Translations under genes and position numbers: made by a program
Shown here: piece after piece, positions 35,731-49,400 of the stretch
Layout of the letters: every line of letters begins with the position of its first letter
Numbering within the stretch: position 1 is the stretch's first letter
Notes under the pieces: model-generated
Databases searched by the model: none
The model's input: only the letters and a program-made list of their open reading frames with translations
What the model was told of the DNA's origin: nothing
Source of the DNA: Agrypnia vestita
Lineage: Eukaryota; Arthropoda; Insecta; Trichoptera; Phryganeidae
NCBI GenBank assembly: GCA_016648135.1
Contig: JADDOH010022998.1
Span: forward strand, 1 to 64,000
Length of the DNA: 64,000 nt
Reading direction: 5' to 3'

Positions 35731-35811
35731 TAGGCAGATAAATACAAAAATCTAAATAATTACCTAATAAGCATTTTTAGCGAATGAATATAATATTTAA
35801 AAAATATGCAG

Positions 35812-35904
35812 GTCACAGTCTGGGAGCAGGTGTGGCGGTATTGGTCTCTTTGAAGCTTCGGCCAAAATACCCCGATTTGCGAGTGTACGCTTTCTCCACT
35901 CCCG
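35812..35904 (+). CDS. DAGL exon with nucleophile elbow GHSLGAG
   Basis: Acceptor AAAAATATGCAG, donor CCCG/GTGAGTATT. 93 nt, entering and leaving in phase 1. It encodes [19 protein letters not shown] and RVYAFSTP. The first Gly of GHSLG is completed by the last base of an upstream exon not seen here. Confidence 0.88.
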
Positions 35905-38900
35905 GTGAGTATTATTATATACTAGCTATTCATACCCGGCGTTGCACGGGTTAAGGATTAAGTTTAAAATAAATTTGTGAGGATAAACAAAATTTCGATT
36001 CGAATGGTATAGATTTGCATCGAAAATATATCAGGAGGGGAAAGGGTAAAATAATAGGGGGGAAATGTCACCAATGTTACCCACCGAGTCCTAAAGAATA
36101 AGTTATCAAATTTTGAGTCCGATTGGTCAAATGGTACAGATTTTCATCGAAAATATGTCAGGGGGAGGGGAAGAGGTATGAGAATAGGGGGAAAATGTTG
36201 CCTGTGTTACCCGCCGGGTCCTACAGCATAAGTATGCAAAATTTGAATCAAATCGGACAAACGGTGTGGATTTGTATAGAGAACAGACAGACAGACATTG
36301 AGTTTTATAGGTATAGATTTAAGTAGGTTCTCTTCAATAAGATTAAGTTTAATTGCTACACATCTTGTTTATTTTCATAACTTGTTTTAACATAACGCCG
36401 TTTTACACTAGAAGTTGGCTATTTCAAAATGTACCATTAAGTAAACATTGTTATTGAATAGTGGTGCATAGCATAGCATAAAGTGCGTCGTATCCAGATT
36501 TTTTCTTTATTTGTAGAACTCTAATATTAACCGAATGAAATTATCTAATTCTGAACTAAAATAAGATTTATTCTTAATCAAAAAAGTTCCAAAACTTGAT
36601 ATAAATAAAACAGGTACGATCTCAAAACACGAAGTGCATAAAACGATAAGGTTGACTAATGATGGAAAAACAACCGGCCCTGATGGAATACACAGTTGTG
36701 AAACTTCTAGGGAATAATGAAGTAAAAAAAACTAATAAAGCTCTGCAACACTATATATATATATATATATATGTGTGTACAGGCCTACTCTAATATATGG
36801 CCATCAAATTTGGATCCTGACGGAAAGATTGAGATCAAGGGTCCAGGCTGCCGAGATGAGTTTTCTAAGGGGGGTAGCGGGAGCCACACTGATGGACAAA
36901 GAGAGAAGTGCCGACATAAGGCACACACTCGGCATGGAGTCCCTACTCCTGCACAACTGAAGTGACTTGGACATGTGCTCAGAATACCAGAGGAACGATT
37001 ACCAAGAAGAATCCTCTTGGCAACCCCGGAGGGAAGACGGCCGGTGGGTCGACCCAGATTAAACTGGGAGAGACAATAAAAAAATGTGTTTGAAAACAGA
37101 ATGGGTCTGGATTGGTTGACTCGAGCAGAAGCAGCGCAAGACAGGGGATCGTGGAAGCTCTTGTCGAGTCTTTGGGCCCCCGACCCTACTAGGACAAGGG
37201 GAAGAAGATAATAATATAATATAGGCGTTATCCCATTGGATTGGTGAAAATCAGCCTCTATAGCTATTCCGAAAAAAAAACGAAAGCCAAAAAATTTTGT
37301 TTTTCCATTCATTAAAACCTTAAAACAATTAAAGAAAAAGAAAATCCTTAAAACAATTAAAACTCGGAAATAACAATATTTTGGCCATTCCATGAGACAT
37401 CCAGAGAACCTGCATCTCACTAAAATTACGACCAGAAGCGGTCCGAGAAGATGAAGGACATCCTAAAAGACAATGGTTCGGAAAATCCACAGTCCAGCTA
37501 TTTGGAGCTGCTGCTAGCAAGATTGTGATGGCCAAAATGTTCGCTAACGCCCGATAACCGGAAAATCACTAGAAAAAGAGAACTAATTTTTCAAATTACT
37601 AGAGTTTCACTATTGAAGTTTTTAAATATTCTTTTTCATAAAAACATCAAAGTTCTCTTGTCAAATTTTTAACATTCCTATGCAATAAAGAGAAATTTAA
37701 ATATTGTTCCATGTTTTATTACCAACCGCCATTTGATGATGATTAAAGCTGGTGTCCTGAGTCGGGAAGCAGCGAGGTATACGGAGGGTTTCGTGTTCAC
37801 TGTCGGTGTAGGAGATGATCTTGTGATGCGTCTCAGTGTTGAGAGTGCAGAGAATCTCCGTACTAAGATTATGCAAACTATCCACGCAACAAAATTGCCT
37901 AAGGTAATAATTTATTTATTGAATTATTTTTTCACCTTGCCTCCTTTGTAAATCCTACTCTGTACATACACATAGTATATTTTTGATTAATAGGTGTTTG
38001 AATGTGACTCCGCCCTTTCCCAATACATTGCGTTATTAATAATAATAATAATATTGGATTATTTATATAGCGCCATTTTTGTGAAAATTTCACCTCAAGG
38101 GCGCTTTACACACAAAAAACTCTTACATACTAAAATCATAGAATCACAAAATGAAAAAGAAAAGAGAAAGAAAAACAGTTCAAAACATAAAATAGTAAAA
38201 AAAAAACAACGTAAAAAACAACAATATTAAAAAGGTTCTGGGAAAGATTTTGTAAACAAGTGCGTTTTAAGTCTTTTCTTAAATAAAGTCTCTGAATCCG
38301 TGTTTCTTATCAGGGAGGGCAAAGAGTTCCACGCTTTGGGGCCCGCCACCGCAAATGCCCGTTCGCTGAACTTAGTTTTCTGGAACTGACTTGCCGGTTC
38401 CACAATCCTTCCCACCGCTGAAGTAGACGCTGACCTAAGAGTTTGACGTCTCCCATTTATGTTGTCTGGAATACAGAGCTCCTGAAGATATAGAGGCGCC
38501 ATGTTATGAGTTGCCTTGTACATCAACCAACACAGTTTGAACTCTACTCTTTCAGGAAAACGAAGCCAGTGCAATTCTCGCAGAAGGGATGTTATGTGCG
38601 AGAATTTTGACGTTCCATATTAGTACTGATTATGCGAACTATAAAATGGCATTACTTGTATTCGATAGTATTTGATGTCAGCTGTCAAACGCAGGTTTTT
38701 TTAATTTTTTTTTATATTTATTACATTATACATATGCCAAACTGCACAGCAGTTTTACGGCATTAGGTTGAAGTATACACAACTATTTAGTACGAGTATT
38801 TTGAGGTCCTTGAAAATGTCGAATTTTATTTCAAATAAACATCATTTGCGGGAAGTTTTATTATATTATTTTGTCACAAACAAAAGTGCAGCGGAAGCTT

Positions 38901-40372
38901 ATTGTTTGCTCGTGGAAGTTTACGGTGAGCATGCTCAATCAAATACAACTTACAAAGAATGATTTCGACGGTTTAAAAACGATGACTTTGGCACTGAGGA
39001 TAAAGAGCATGGAAAACCACCAAAAAATTTGAAGATGCCAAATTGGAAACATTAATCACTGAAGATTCATGTCAAACACTGTAGATCGATTTACTTTTGC
39101 AAAATGTTTATAAGCAATGGGAATGGTTCAAAAAGCTAGTAGCTGGGTTCGGCGTGAATTAAAAGGAAGACACCGAACGTCGAAAAATCATTTCTGTAAT
39201 GCTGCTTCAAAGACAACAAAGAAAAGGTTTTTTGTGTTGAATATGAACATCCTATCATCATATTATATACTGGAGATGAAAAATGGATTTATAATGAGAA
39301 TCCCAAACGTAAAAAAGCCTGATGAAGCTGGTCCATCGCAACTAAAGCCAGATATTCATTGCAATAAGGTTTTGCCCTGTGTCTGGTGGGATCAGAAAGG
39401 TGTGGACTATTACGAATTGCTGGAATCAGGTAAAACTATCGATGGATATGTCTACCGACGACAACTAATACGTTTCACTGACTGTCTCCTCTGCCCTAAA
39501 CTGGGGGCAGATAGCAGGTACCTCTGCTGGCGACAGGGGCTTACCCGGTGCGATTTTATTTATTGAAGATATTATTTAACTAGCTATAACCCGTCAACAA
39601 TGACGGACTTTTTATTTTTGAATTTCAACTTTAAATTAAGTAATTAATTGTTAGTTATTATATAGAAGTACGCATGCCATTATACTAGGAACATAATATT
39701 TATGATTTTAAGAAAACAATGCTACATCAAGTAATGCTTTAATTATTTTTTAGTATCGTATCATGCTGAATGGATTCGGTTATGCTATATTTGGAGTGCC
39801 AACAAGAGACTTAGAGTCTACTTGGAAAGATCCAGAAGATCTAGAGAGCAAATCTGAAGAAGGACAGAGTCCACTCATCACCGTTGATATATCAAGCGTG
39901 AGGAAACTGATCTTTTTAAATGTTACAATTATAACACTGTATCTAATAACACTATTTTCAATGAAAAAAATTGTATTTCAGGAAGCTGCACTTTTATCGA
40001 AAGATATATTTCTAAGGAGATTTTCCAAAGTAAGGCTTTACACACCTGGAAGAATACTCCACATTGTTAGGCGAAAGAGAATTGGAATAGAAAAGTAAGT
40101 ATTCTTGTACAAAATATAGTACAGTAAAACCCCGATAATTCGAAATTGCCTGTAATTCGAAAATTTTCCAACCCACAAGTCTCAAAATGTTAATTTCATA
40201 GTAGATTAGCCCCGATAATTCGAAAACCCCAGCGATTCGTAATTAAATTAAATTTCACATAATTCGGAATTTGACATTATCGAAAAATATATTTTAATAT
40301 TTCGGAAGTGAGGACAACAAATTTGTCAATAAATAGTTCTTTTATACACTTAATATAATATATATATATATA

Positions 40373-40416
<44 letters not shown>

Positions 40417-43400
40417 ATATACTTTAGTAATAGAAATGACGCGATATTTGTATTAGCATAATAAATATAACGTTTTCTAAATTCTTGAAATATGCAAAAA
40501 TACTCATTAATACGTTTTATGTCGCATAATTCGATTTTTATAAACAAGTATAAAAACTAATAATGCACGCGGGTTTTGAACGCGCGCACTTGCGTGGAGT
40601 GTCCTTTATGTGTTTCGCATTTTATACTTATATGAATGCACTTTATCCACAGACTTTATCTTCATACATTATGACTTAGTCTTCGTACATTATGTCGCGA
40701 TCCCTAAAATCGATGAACCCTATGCGTACTTTCTCCAGTTGGCTGCCGTAATACGAGCGGATAATTTTAGTTTACGCTAATTTCTCATAGTTGACTGTGT
40801 TTAAAATTGTATTTCACTTTTTAAATTCCCTTTTGTGTTGTCGTGATCCTTGCATTAACATAATAAATATTGCGTTTTCGAAATGATTTCTTGAAATGTG
40901 CAAAACATACATACGTTTTTCACAAAATTAACGGCATTTTCATGAGTTTAATGACTGGCGAATTTCACTATCGCACCGTGATTTTTTTTTGTACCTTGAA
41001 TTTCGAATTAACAGGGCTCTGGGGCTCCGTATAATTCGAAATGCTTTCTTTAGGTCCCTTGTATTTCGAATTAACGAGGTTCTACTGTATACATTCATAA
41101 TTTTGAATTAGAAAAAAATATTGAAAAATTAATTTATTTAAATATTGTATATTTAAAAAATCTTATATAACCTGAAGTGAAGTGGATTGAAAAAATAATT
41201 AAATCCACTTGACTTCACTGCTATTCGCAAAAAAATTGTATATCCATAAATAAACTGAACCCTAAATTTATGGAGAAACCTACAAAAAATTTAATTACAT
41301 ACATGTAATCAAATTATTGAAGTTTCAATACAAAAACAATAAATTATATTACATTGCAATAAATAATACAAGAATTTTACCTTCCATTAAAATTCCTATT
41401 TTGTTTCCATCGACTCCTGGAATCCATTATGAGAGAGACAGCCCGCTGCTCTTAGACACGCGTTTCTAACCCTTGATTCCCTTTTTCGCGACATAATTTC
41501 TTCTGCTGGTATCCCTGAGACCACGTTCCGGCGGCGTTGTATCAGTTTATTCATATGACTCAAAATGCACCAGGTAGGGATTACCTGGATTCCAGGCGTC
41601 GATGGAAACAAAATAGGAATTTTAATAGGTTTTAGGAAGGTAAAATTCTTGTATTTTGTGTTCCGTATCGACGCCTGGAATCCATTATGAGAGATCTGTT
41701 TGTTATCACCTGGTGGCCTGGTGGCTCGGCGTCATATGTGATCACCTATATTGACATAAAGAGAGACGCTAATGAGCTCTGTTGGGGCATTGTTGCTTGG
41801 AGATATCTATTATCTCTCTTTGGTGGAATTTTCGGAAGATGATTTCACTCTGCCAGTTTCCTCTTGACAAGATTTTTTCTATCGGGTAATTCTCCAGCCA
41901 ATTCGAGGAAGCTACAGCAGAACGAGCACTTCCTGGCATTGCTTCCCTCTAGCCTCTCTCAGGATTGGCTTGATCCAACCTCCTACTATTGCCCGTAAAG
42001 CTGGTTTTATTTCACCTGCTGTCATCACAAATAGTTCATTAATGTCCTTCTTAACATCTCATACATGCTGTTCCTAGGTTGGTTCACCAGTAACTGAGAT
42101 GGCTTTAAGCACATGCCTGACGAGAAAGTTTGAGCTAATTTTATTTGCATTAACGATAGCCGATTTGTGGACCAATATGGTTCGAAAGACTAAACCCTGG
42201 ATGAATAGGTTGGCCAGATATCTCGCAACCGTTGCAAGGGGAGGGTTATAAGGTTGTACAGGATGTGTGATATAACATTGCTGCCACCTATCCCAGGCTG
42301 GCTTGTAAGTGTTCAACGTTGATCTTCTCCAGCCAGATTTTAACAGCTGCTGTTTCTCTTGGCTCCAGTCTGCTATAGCCTGCTCCTATCCACTGCTATC
42401 CTCCAGACTTCCAGAACCTTCGGTGGGGATAACCCTGTTGACGTGATGATAGGAACCCTTTTCAGGTTTCTTTCGCTTATTAGCCCTCCTTCTGCTCGTT
42501 GTTTGATTTCGTTCCTCCAAAAACGTTCTCTCCCATCTTGGCACAGCCAGGAGGAAGATACCTCTTGCCCGGTCCAAGTGTGCCAATACTCTTGGGACAA
42601 GATTTGGTGGCGGAAATACCCAGGCTAGCTCGTAATCCCAATGTCAACTCAATGCATTGACATAGGAGGCTGAGTAATCGGTTGAGTCCAGCGACACGTA
42701 GGTTGGCACCACATGGGCGGTGGTCGATGCAAATAGGTCGATTTGTGGTCACCCGCCATACTCGAAATATTCGTTCTGTCACTGGTTCCAGGAGGTGCTA
42801 CTCCGGGAGTGGTGTTCCCCGAGAGAGTCGGTCCACAATATCGTTGTATCTTCCTGGGATGTACTGCGCCGTCAACGATATTTCTTGCTGGTTGATAAAC
42901 TCTAGGAAGTCTCTAGTTATCTTCAGAAGGCCCAATGATCTTGTACTCTCCTCCGTGTTGATGTAGGCAACTAGGTCTTGTCGTCTGTTTGCAGTAAGGT
43001 CTTTGTTCTCCTCAGCAGATAAGCATGATCCCTGATCACTGTGTACATAGCGAAGCCCTCTTTTTGGTTGGAGTGCCACAGCATCTGCTCCGGGGGCCAG
43101 TGGCTTGATATTGTCTTGTCGTCCACTTAGCAGTCCCAACTTGCGTCTGTAGTCAGGAAGTGAGAGAAGGGGGGCTTCGTGTATCGGGAAGCAGAACCAC
43201 GGCGGGAAGCTCCACTTGTCTGGATGGCCTGTGCCTCTGCAGTTGGCGGCTGAACTTTGCAGTCTCCGGCAATGCAAACGAGGGGTGGCAAAGTTTGCGA
43301 AGTTAAGTCGATACGGAACACAAAATACAAGAATTTTTACCTTCCATTAAAATTCCTATTTTGTTTCCATCGACGCCTGGAATCCAGGTGATCCCTACCT

Positions 43401-46400
43401 GGTGCATTATGAGTCATATGAATAAACTGATACAACGCTGCCGGAACCCGGTCACAGGGATACCAGCAGAAGAAATTATGTCGCGAAAAAGGGAATCAAG
43501 GGGTAAGAACGCGTGTCTGAAGAGCAGAAACAGCGGGCTGTCTCTCATAATGGATTCCAGGCGTCGATACGGAACACAATACGGAATGCAATAAATAAAT
43601 AATAACGCAATAAACGTATGTTCATTACCGAATCCACATACGAGATGTGTTAAAAAAATATTGAACCTTTGGTCGGCAGAAACTTTTATCTCCTTCAAAG
43701 TAGTCCCATGGCAATGCAAATTCTCCCAGTGGTGCTGCCGTTGTTGGAAACACTTCTAAAACACATCTTTCAGAATGGTTTTCAGCTGGGCCGTCACGTT
43801 TTGCATACTGTCTTTTCTTGATTCAAATCGGATCCTTTTCAGTGGCATTTTTAACTTGGTGAGTAGCCGAAAACCACATAGAGCCACATCGAGAGAATAG
43901 GGAGCCTGACAAACCAGGGCATTGCTGTGTTTGGCCAAGGGAGCCTGAATCAAATGCGAAGACTGAGCAAGAATCACGAAGGTCATTGACATTGCTGCGG
44001 ACCTGCCATGCTTTAAACCCATAAACCATAAACCCACGACTTATCTACAGTGATCATGGTGTTTAGGAATTTGGGGTCACTATTTGAGCTATCCAGCATG
44101 TCCATTTTTTCCATGTCCATCAAATCCAGACTTCCAAATGGAGTTGCTACTTCTCCATTCTCACTCTCTCTCTTTAATCCTAAATCCTCAGTCAAAATTT
44201 AACGAACCAATCCAATGCTTACGATACGATAATCCTACATGAAGAAAGTCCACACTTGGTCAATCACATTATTGTTTCGGCTTGTGGAGGGCTATTGTCG
44301 TTGAGGGTATATTGAAAAAAATTAATTAAATGTCGCTTATCTCCGTAACCATCGACATTTCACCCAAAAGGTACAGAATATGTTCTATTCAAAATTGAAT
44401 GAAGACTCACCTGAAGTTTTTGCTACTAGCTATGAGAAACCCTGTATAATATGAAGGGTCCACTGCAATAATGATGAAGGTCCAAAATTTCTCCAAGTCC
44501 AAGTAAATACATCATTCGGACACTTAATATTAGTGATGCAACGAATACTACTTTCACGAATACGAATATCAAACCTACTCTTCGGTGAATACGAATATGA
44601 ATACGAATATCAAACCTACTATTCGGCGAATACGAATACGAATAACAAGGTAATAAATAATACACCACTGTTCTCTTTTTACTAAGAGATTTAATAATTA
44701 AAATTTACCACCGGCAAATTTTTGTTCAAAAAGCACAGCATTTGTAACTTCTCAGCAGCATTTGTTTCTTCTTAGGCGATTTCTTTTATCCATTTATACA
44801 TTCCCAGCGGTCGAAAATAATCTTTTTGAGGCGACAGTAGATGGCTTTAATGAAAAATACTTCTGGGCCAGTTTTTCCAGCTTAGGGAAATATATACCTT
44901 CAAGCCAGAATTATCTATAAATAATTTAAAAATTATTTTAACAAAACAAAATAAACTCGTCTCAATGGGCCGGCTTTGTTTTGGGACGAGATCACTACAC
45001 AAACCTATATCTTTATTCTTTATAACAAAAACAAACAAATAAAGTTATATTTAAATTTAACTTACCAGATTTCTTATCGAAATGTTTCCAAATAACACTT
45101 TTTTCACGCCTATGAGAGGTCATGTTATTAGATTTAATTTTAAATTATTTTATAAGAGTTAACACTTTTACACGCAATGGAAATAAAATGGAACGAACAA
45201 TACGTATTACAAAACAAAAACTACATGGAATGAGCACCTAACTTTTTTAAAAATCCAAAAAAACTAGATGAAAGAACTCAAGTTATGCTGTGAAACAAGA
45301 AACAAGTAACAATTGACAGCTTGAGTTTCATAGAAAAAAGAATTTGAGAACTCAACAAATCCATTCATTCAATGTAAGGGAAATCCCCGATAATAGAGGT
45401 GTGTTCGGATACCCGGTACACAGTCAAACCATAATTTGCGTTGCGTTCAGTTATAAATAGTTTGTTTTTAATATTCGTAATGATATTCGGCGAATACGAA
45501 TATTCGTGATGATATTCGGCAAATACGAATATTCGGTAAATATCTACTATTCGGCGAATACGAATATTCGTATTCGTTGCATCACTACTTAATATAGACA
45601 ATTAGTAATCTCGTTTACAAACCCAGTAATATCACTTACATACACAGAATAAATATGTTTTTAAAAATCTGAAAAACGGCTAGAATTCTCAGCGTCACAG
45701 GTGTTCGTAGCAATAATGATAAACGTCCATCCACCGCTCGGCAATGTCCGCCTTCTTATGAATTGTTTGAGTTTATTTGTCAGTCTCGATATGTCTGGCG
45801 TCATGTGAGATTATGTTAAACGTGTTTTTAATTTGTCGAGTGATTTCTTTCTTCAAATTATGGCCGAAAGCAACGAAACAAATACGAAAAAAGAAAACAT
45901 ACAGGCAGAATGAGTGATGTTTTAAAGAAACATCGACTGCAGGGTCATGAAATTGGTGACGACTGCAAATGTGATCATTTTAATTGTTTTGAAATGACAA
46001 ATAAGGACCAGGAGACAAGATTAATACGTCAATTTAATATTTTCACCACCAGGTATGACCAGGATTATTAGCTTATAACCGTATCTCATGTACAACTTCG
46101 TCGTCCGCGATTAGATGAAAACAATGCTGAAACAATGATACTTACGAGATACCAGTGTGCAGAAAAGCCTTTTTATCCTTGCATGGTATTACTGGAAGAA
46201 GACTGCAGTTTATTCAGAAATCACTGACTGAGCATGGCGTTGTTCAAAAAGATAAACGGGGAGCACATGTTGAAACAAAGCTTCCTAAACGAACTATCGA
46301 TTTTATGTACAAGAAAATTAACACGTCCAGTGCTGAAAACGCCTATAGGCGTTCTTAAAAACATTCGCTGTGTGCTGAAAACGCCTATCGGCGTTCTATA

Positions 46401-49400
46401 CCTGAGGGTTGGTGCTAGACAATACATCGTATAGTTGGGTCAATTTCTTTCTTTTTTTGCGTTCCTTCCGTTTATGAACATAAAGTTCGTTCACACAGAA
46501 ATTTTTGCGTGTTGTTTTTTTTATATTTTTGATTGTTATTATAATATTTTTATGTAAGTATTATATTTTCCAATTTTTACGGAAAAACACTTTTCTTGTG
46601 TAATGAGAACTTTTCCATAATATAGCAATTTTCAGTGTTTTTTTTTTAAATTCATATGTAAGAGTCTTCTAAGAGTAAAGACAATTTTTACGTGGTATAC
46701 AAAAAATATAACTGACCCAAAAATTTTTGAGTCAGTTATATTTTTTATATTTGTGTAGAACAAACTTTCTAGTATAATATTTTTCAAGGATAATTTGTGC
46801 GCACTTCCTGCAAACTTCTGTAAATAAATATGATATATTATAATGTTTCTCAAAGGCATAGGATTTTAGGATTAGTGATAAAAAACAAAAAATTATAGAA
46901 AATATAATACATAATCTTGACATTTCAAACTGAAACAGTTCATATTTAAAAATGTATGAAAACATTGTTCTAAACCATACTGTAAAAGTTCTGTGCAGTT
47001 TTACATAACACTGTAAATGTAAATGGTAAACAAATAATAAAATAAAAAAATCTGGTTGGTCAGGCATTCAGGACGAAAATAAAATGGATCTTAACACATT
47101 TTATTGTGCACATTTTTTTTCAAAATAATTTGCTTCGCTTTCGTTTTATTCGGTTAGTGTCTTTAGTACAAAATCTAGGAAAGTATAGTTTCATTAATAG
47201 CCAACGTCAGCTTGTTTGAATTATTCCTGCCTAAAAATAATTATAGCTTCTACTCTAGATCGCTTTTGTGAGAACGGTTGATGTATTTTTTTATATGTAT
47301 GAAAATATTAATATCGGTAACAATTTTTATGAAAAAGTCTAATGGAACACTACTGTTATCCTTTACTCCCTACACAGTAGACAGTGTCTGAATTGTAAAA
47401 TATCTGAATAAGATAAGATATGCAATAATAATAATTTTTGAAAAATAATTATTTTGGTGAATAATATTGACCAGATATATTTTTGGGCGAGTGTAAACGC
47501 ACTACACGACATTTGTCATTGAAAAAACAGTGGTGTGTTTATGGCGGTGCTGACCGCCCGGAGAGAACTAATGGGTTTATGGGGGTAAATGACAATGAAT
47601 TATCCCCAAAATCATTCTCTTAAGAATTTTAAATATTTTAAATTTTCAGCACCGAGATGATGTCGAAGAAAATCGTTCAGCAGTCAAAGTGTTAACACTC
47701 TCAAATCAGTTAATGGTAAAAAAGGCCACTACTATGAGAGTCAAAAAATATATCTGTCAGACAAGTTGAACTTGTCCAAGATTCACAAAATATTTAACGA
47801 AGATCATCCAAATAGCAAATCACCATACGAAACATATATCCTAATTATTTCAATAAAAATTTTAATATATCATTCGGTTACCTAAGGAGGGAAACATGTT
47901 CGACTTGCGAATTTAATTTAAATTGCCTGGTTTGGCTTGTAAGGGCAAGCTGCAATCAACAGTGATATGAGGACCTGCAGTTCCTGAAAAAGTTCTGAAG
48001 GCCTGAAACAAAATGACGAATTTCCTTGTGCTGCAAATGTTAAAGAATCAGAAATTAATTAAGCAGTCATTTGGACAACTGCCATTATTGATTGTGAACG
48101 CAATGTGGACAGTGATCATTATAGTCCAGATTTTTTGAGACTGATTTAATATAATACAGTGAAACTCGCTTAATAATTAATTTTCCGGCTAAATAAGTTT
48201 AAATTCTGCGGTCCCGAAAAAGTCCCATACAAATCCCATATTTTTTTTAGGCTTAATATGTTTCCCGCTTATGTTCGTTTCTCGCCTAAGTCGTGAAAAT
48301 ATTTATAGCCGAACTCAATTCATTCAAACAAATACGTTTCATAATACGTTTTTCGGAAGACGAAATTTTGTTCAACATTCCTAAAAATGAAAAATGTGCG
48401 CAAAAAAATTAAGTGGGTTTAGCGGCGTCACAAAAGTTCTAGCCGCTGAAAAAACCCTGTAGTATTTGAATAGGCTAATAAAATCATATTTAATAAATAA
48501 ATTTATCCGGCGATTATATACGACAATTTTTTCAAAATCAATCAACGTCGGCGCAAAATAAATTCGCCTAAATGAAACTGTTTTCATTTTGGTTGTATTT
48601 CTTCGAGGAAACAATCGGGAATATTAATTACGTAATATCTCCTATTGTTTTCTAAGGCCGGCGTCACACTAGGTGTATCTTCCGTCGCGTCACGCCGCGG
48701 AACGTCGCTACTACGCGGATCATCAATCGTTCCGACGCCGCAGCCGGAACGCTCGTTTCGGCGATTGTCCGGTTCCCCGCCCGCGGAACTTACGTCAACG
48801 TAAAATCGGTGACGTCGCGTCTCGTGTTTTTGATTGAAACGCGCCACATTTGACAGATTGTCCGCACGTGTATTTGTTCTCCGCGCGGTCCGCCGCGAAA
48901 TAGAGTAGGTATGTGACGGCTAAATTCGGTTGCGGATTTGACGCGACGGAAGAAACGCGTAGTGTGGCGCCGACCTTAATGAGTTACAAAAAACGGATCT
49001 AATTTATTTTAGCAATAAAAAATACCACGAATTTTCTTCGCGCCCGGGAAAATATTAAGGTAGTCTGAAATCAAACGTAATAAAAAAAGAAAACCGTAAT
49101 TAATCACAAATAAAAGGACGTTGCTCAAGGCGGTATGTTGGATGTACACCTAAATTATGTAGAAATCATCAAAAGGGATACATTTTTAAAACGAAGTCAA
49201 ATAGAATACTATTTACAAATGGTTATTTTTTACAAATGTGCAATATTTACCAAGCCGGGGAAAGTAGATACAGGTAGCTTTTTGTATTTTTTTTTCGTAT
49301 TCGTGAGGTTTTTGATTTGTCAATATACACCGGTTTATATTAAAAAATTTAGATCTTTTTTATTTTTTTATAGTTTAGGTGGTTTTTATTGTTTTTTTAC

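Noticed and set aside
42359..42966. Open frames on the plus strand
   Set aside because: Antisense shadows of the DIRS RNase H region on the minus strand.
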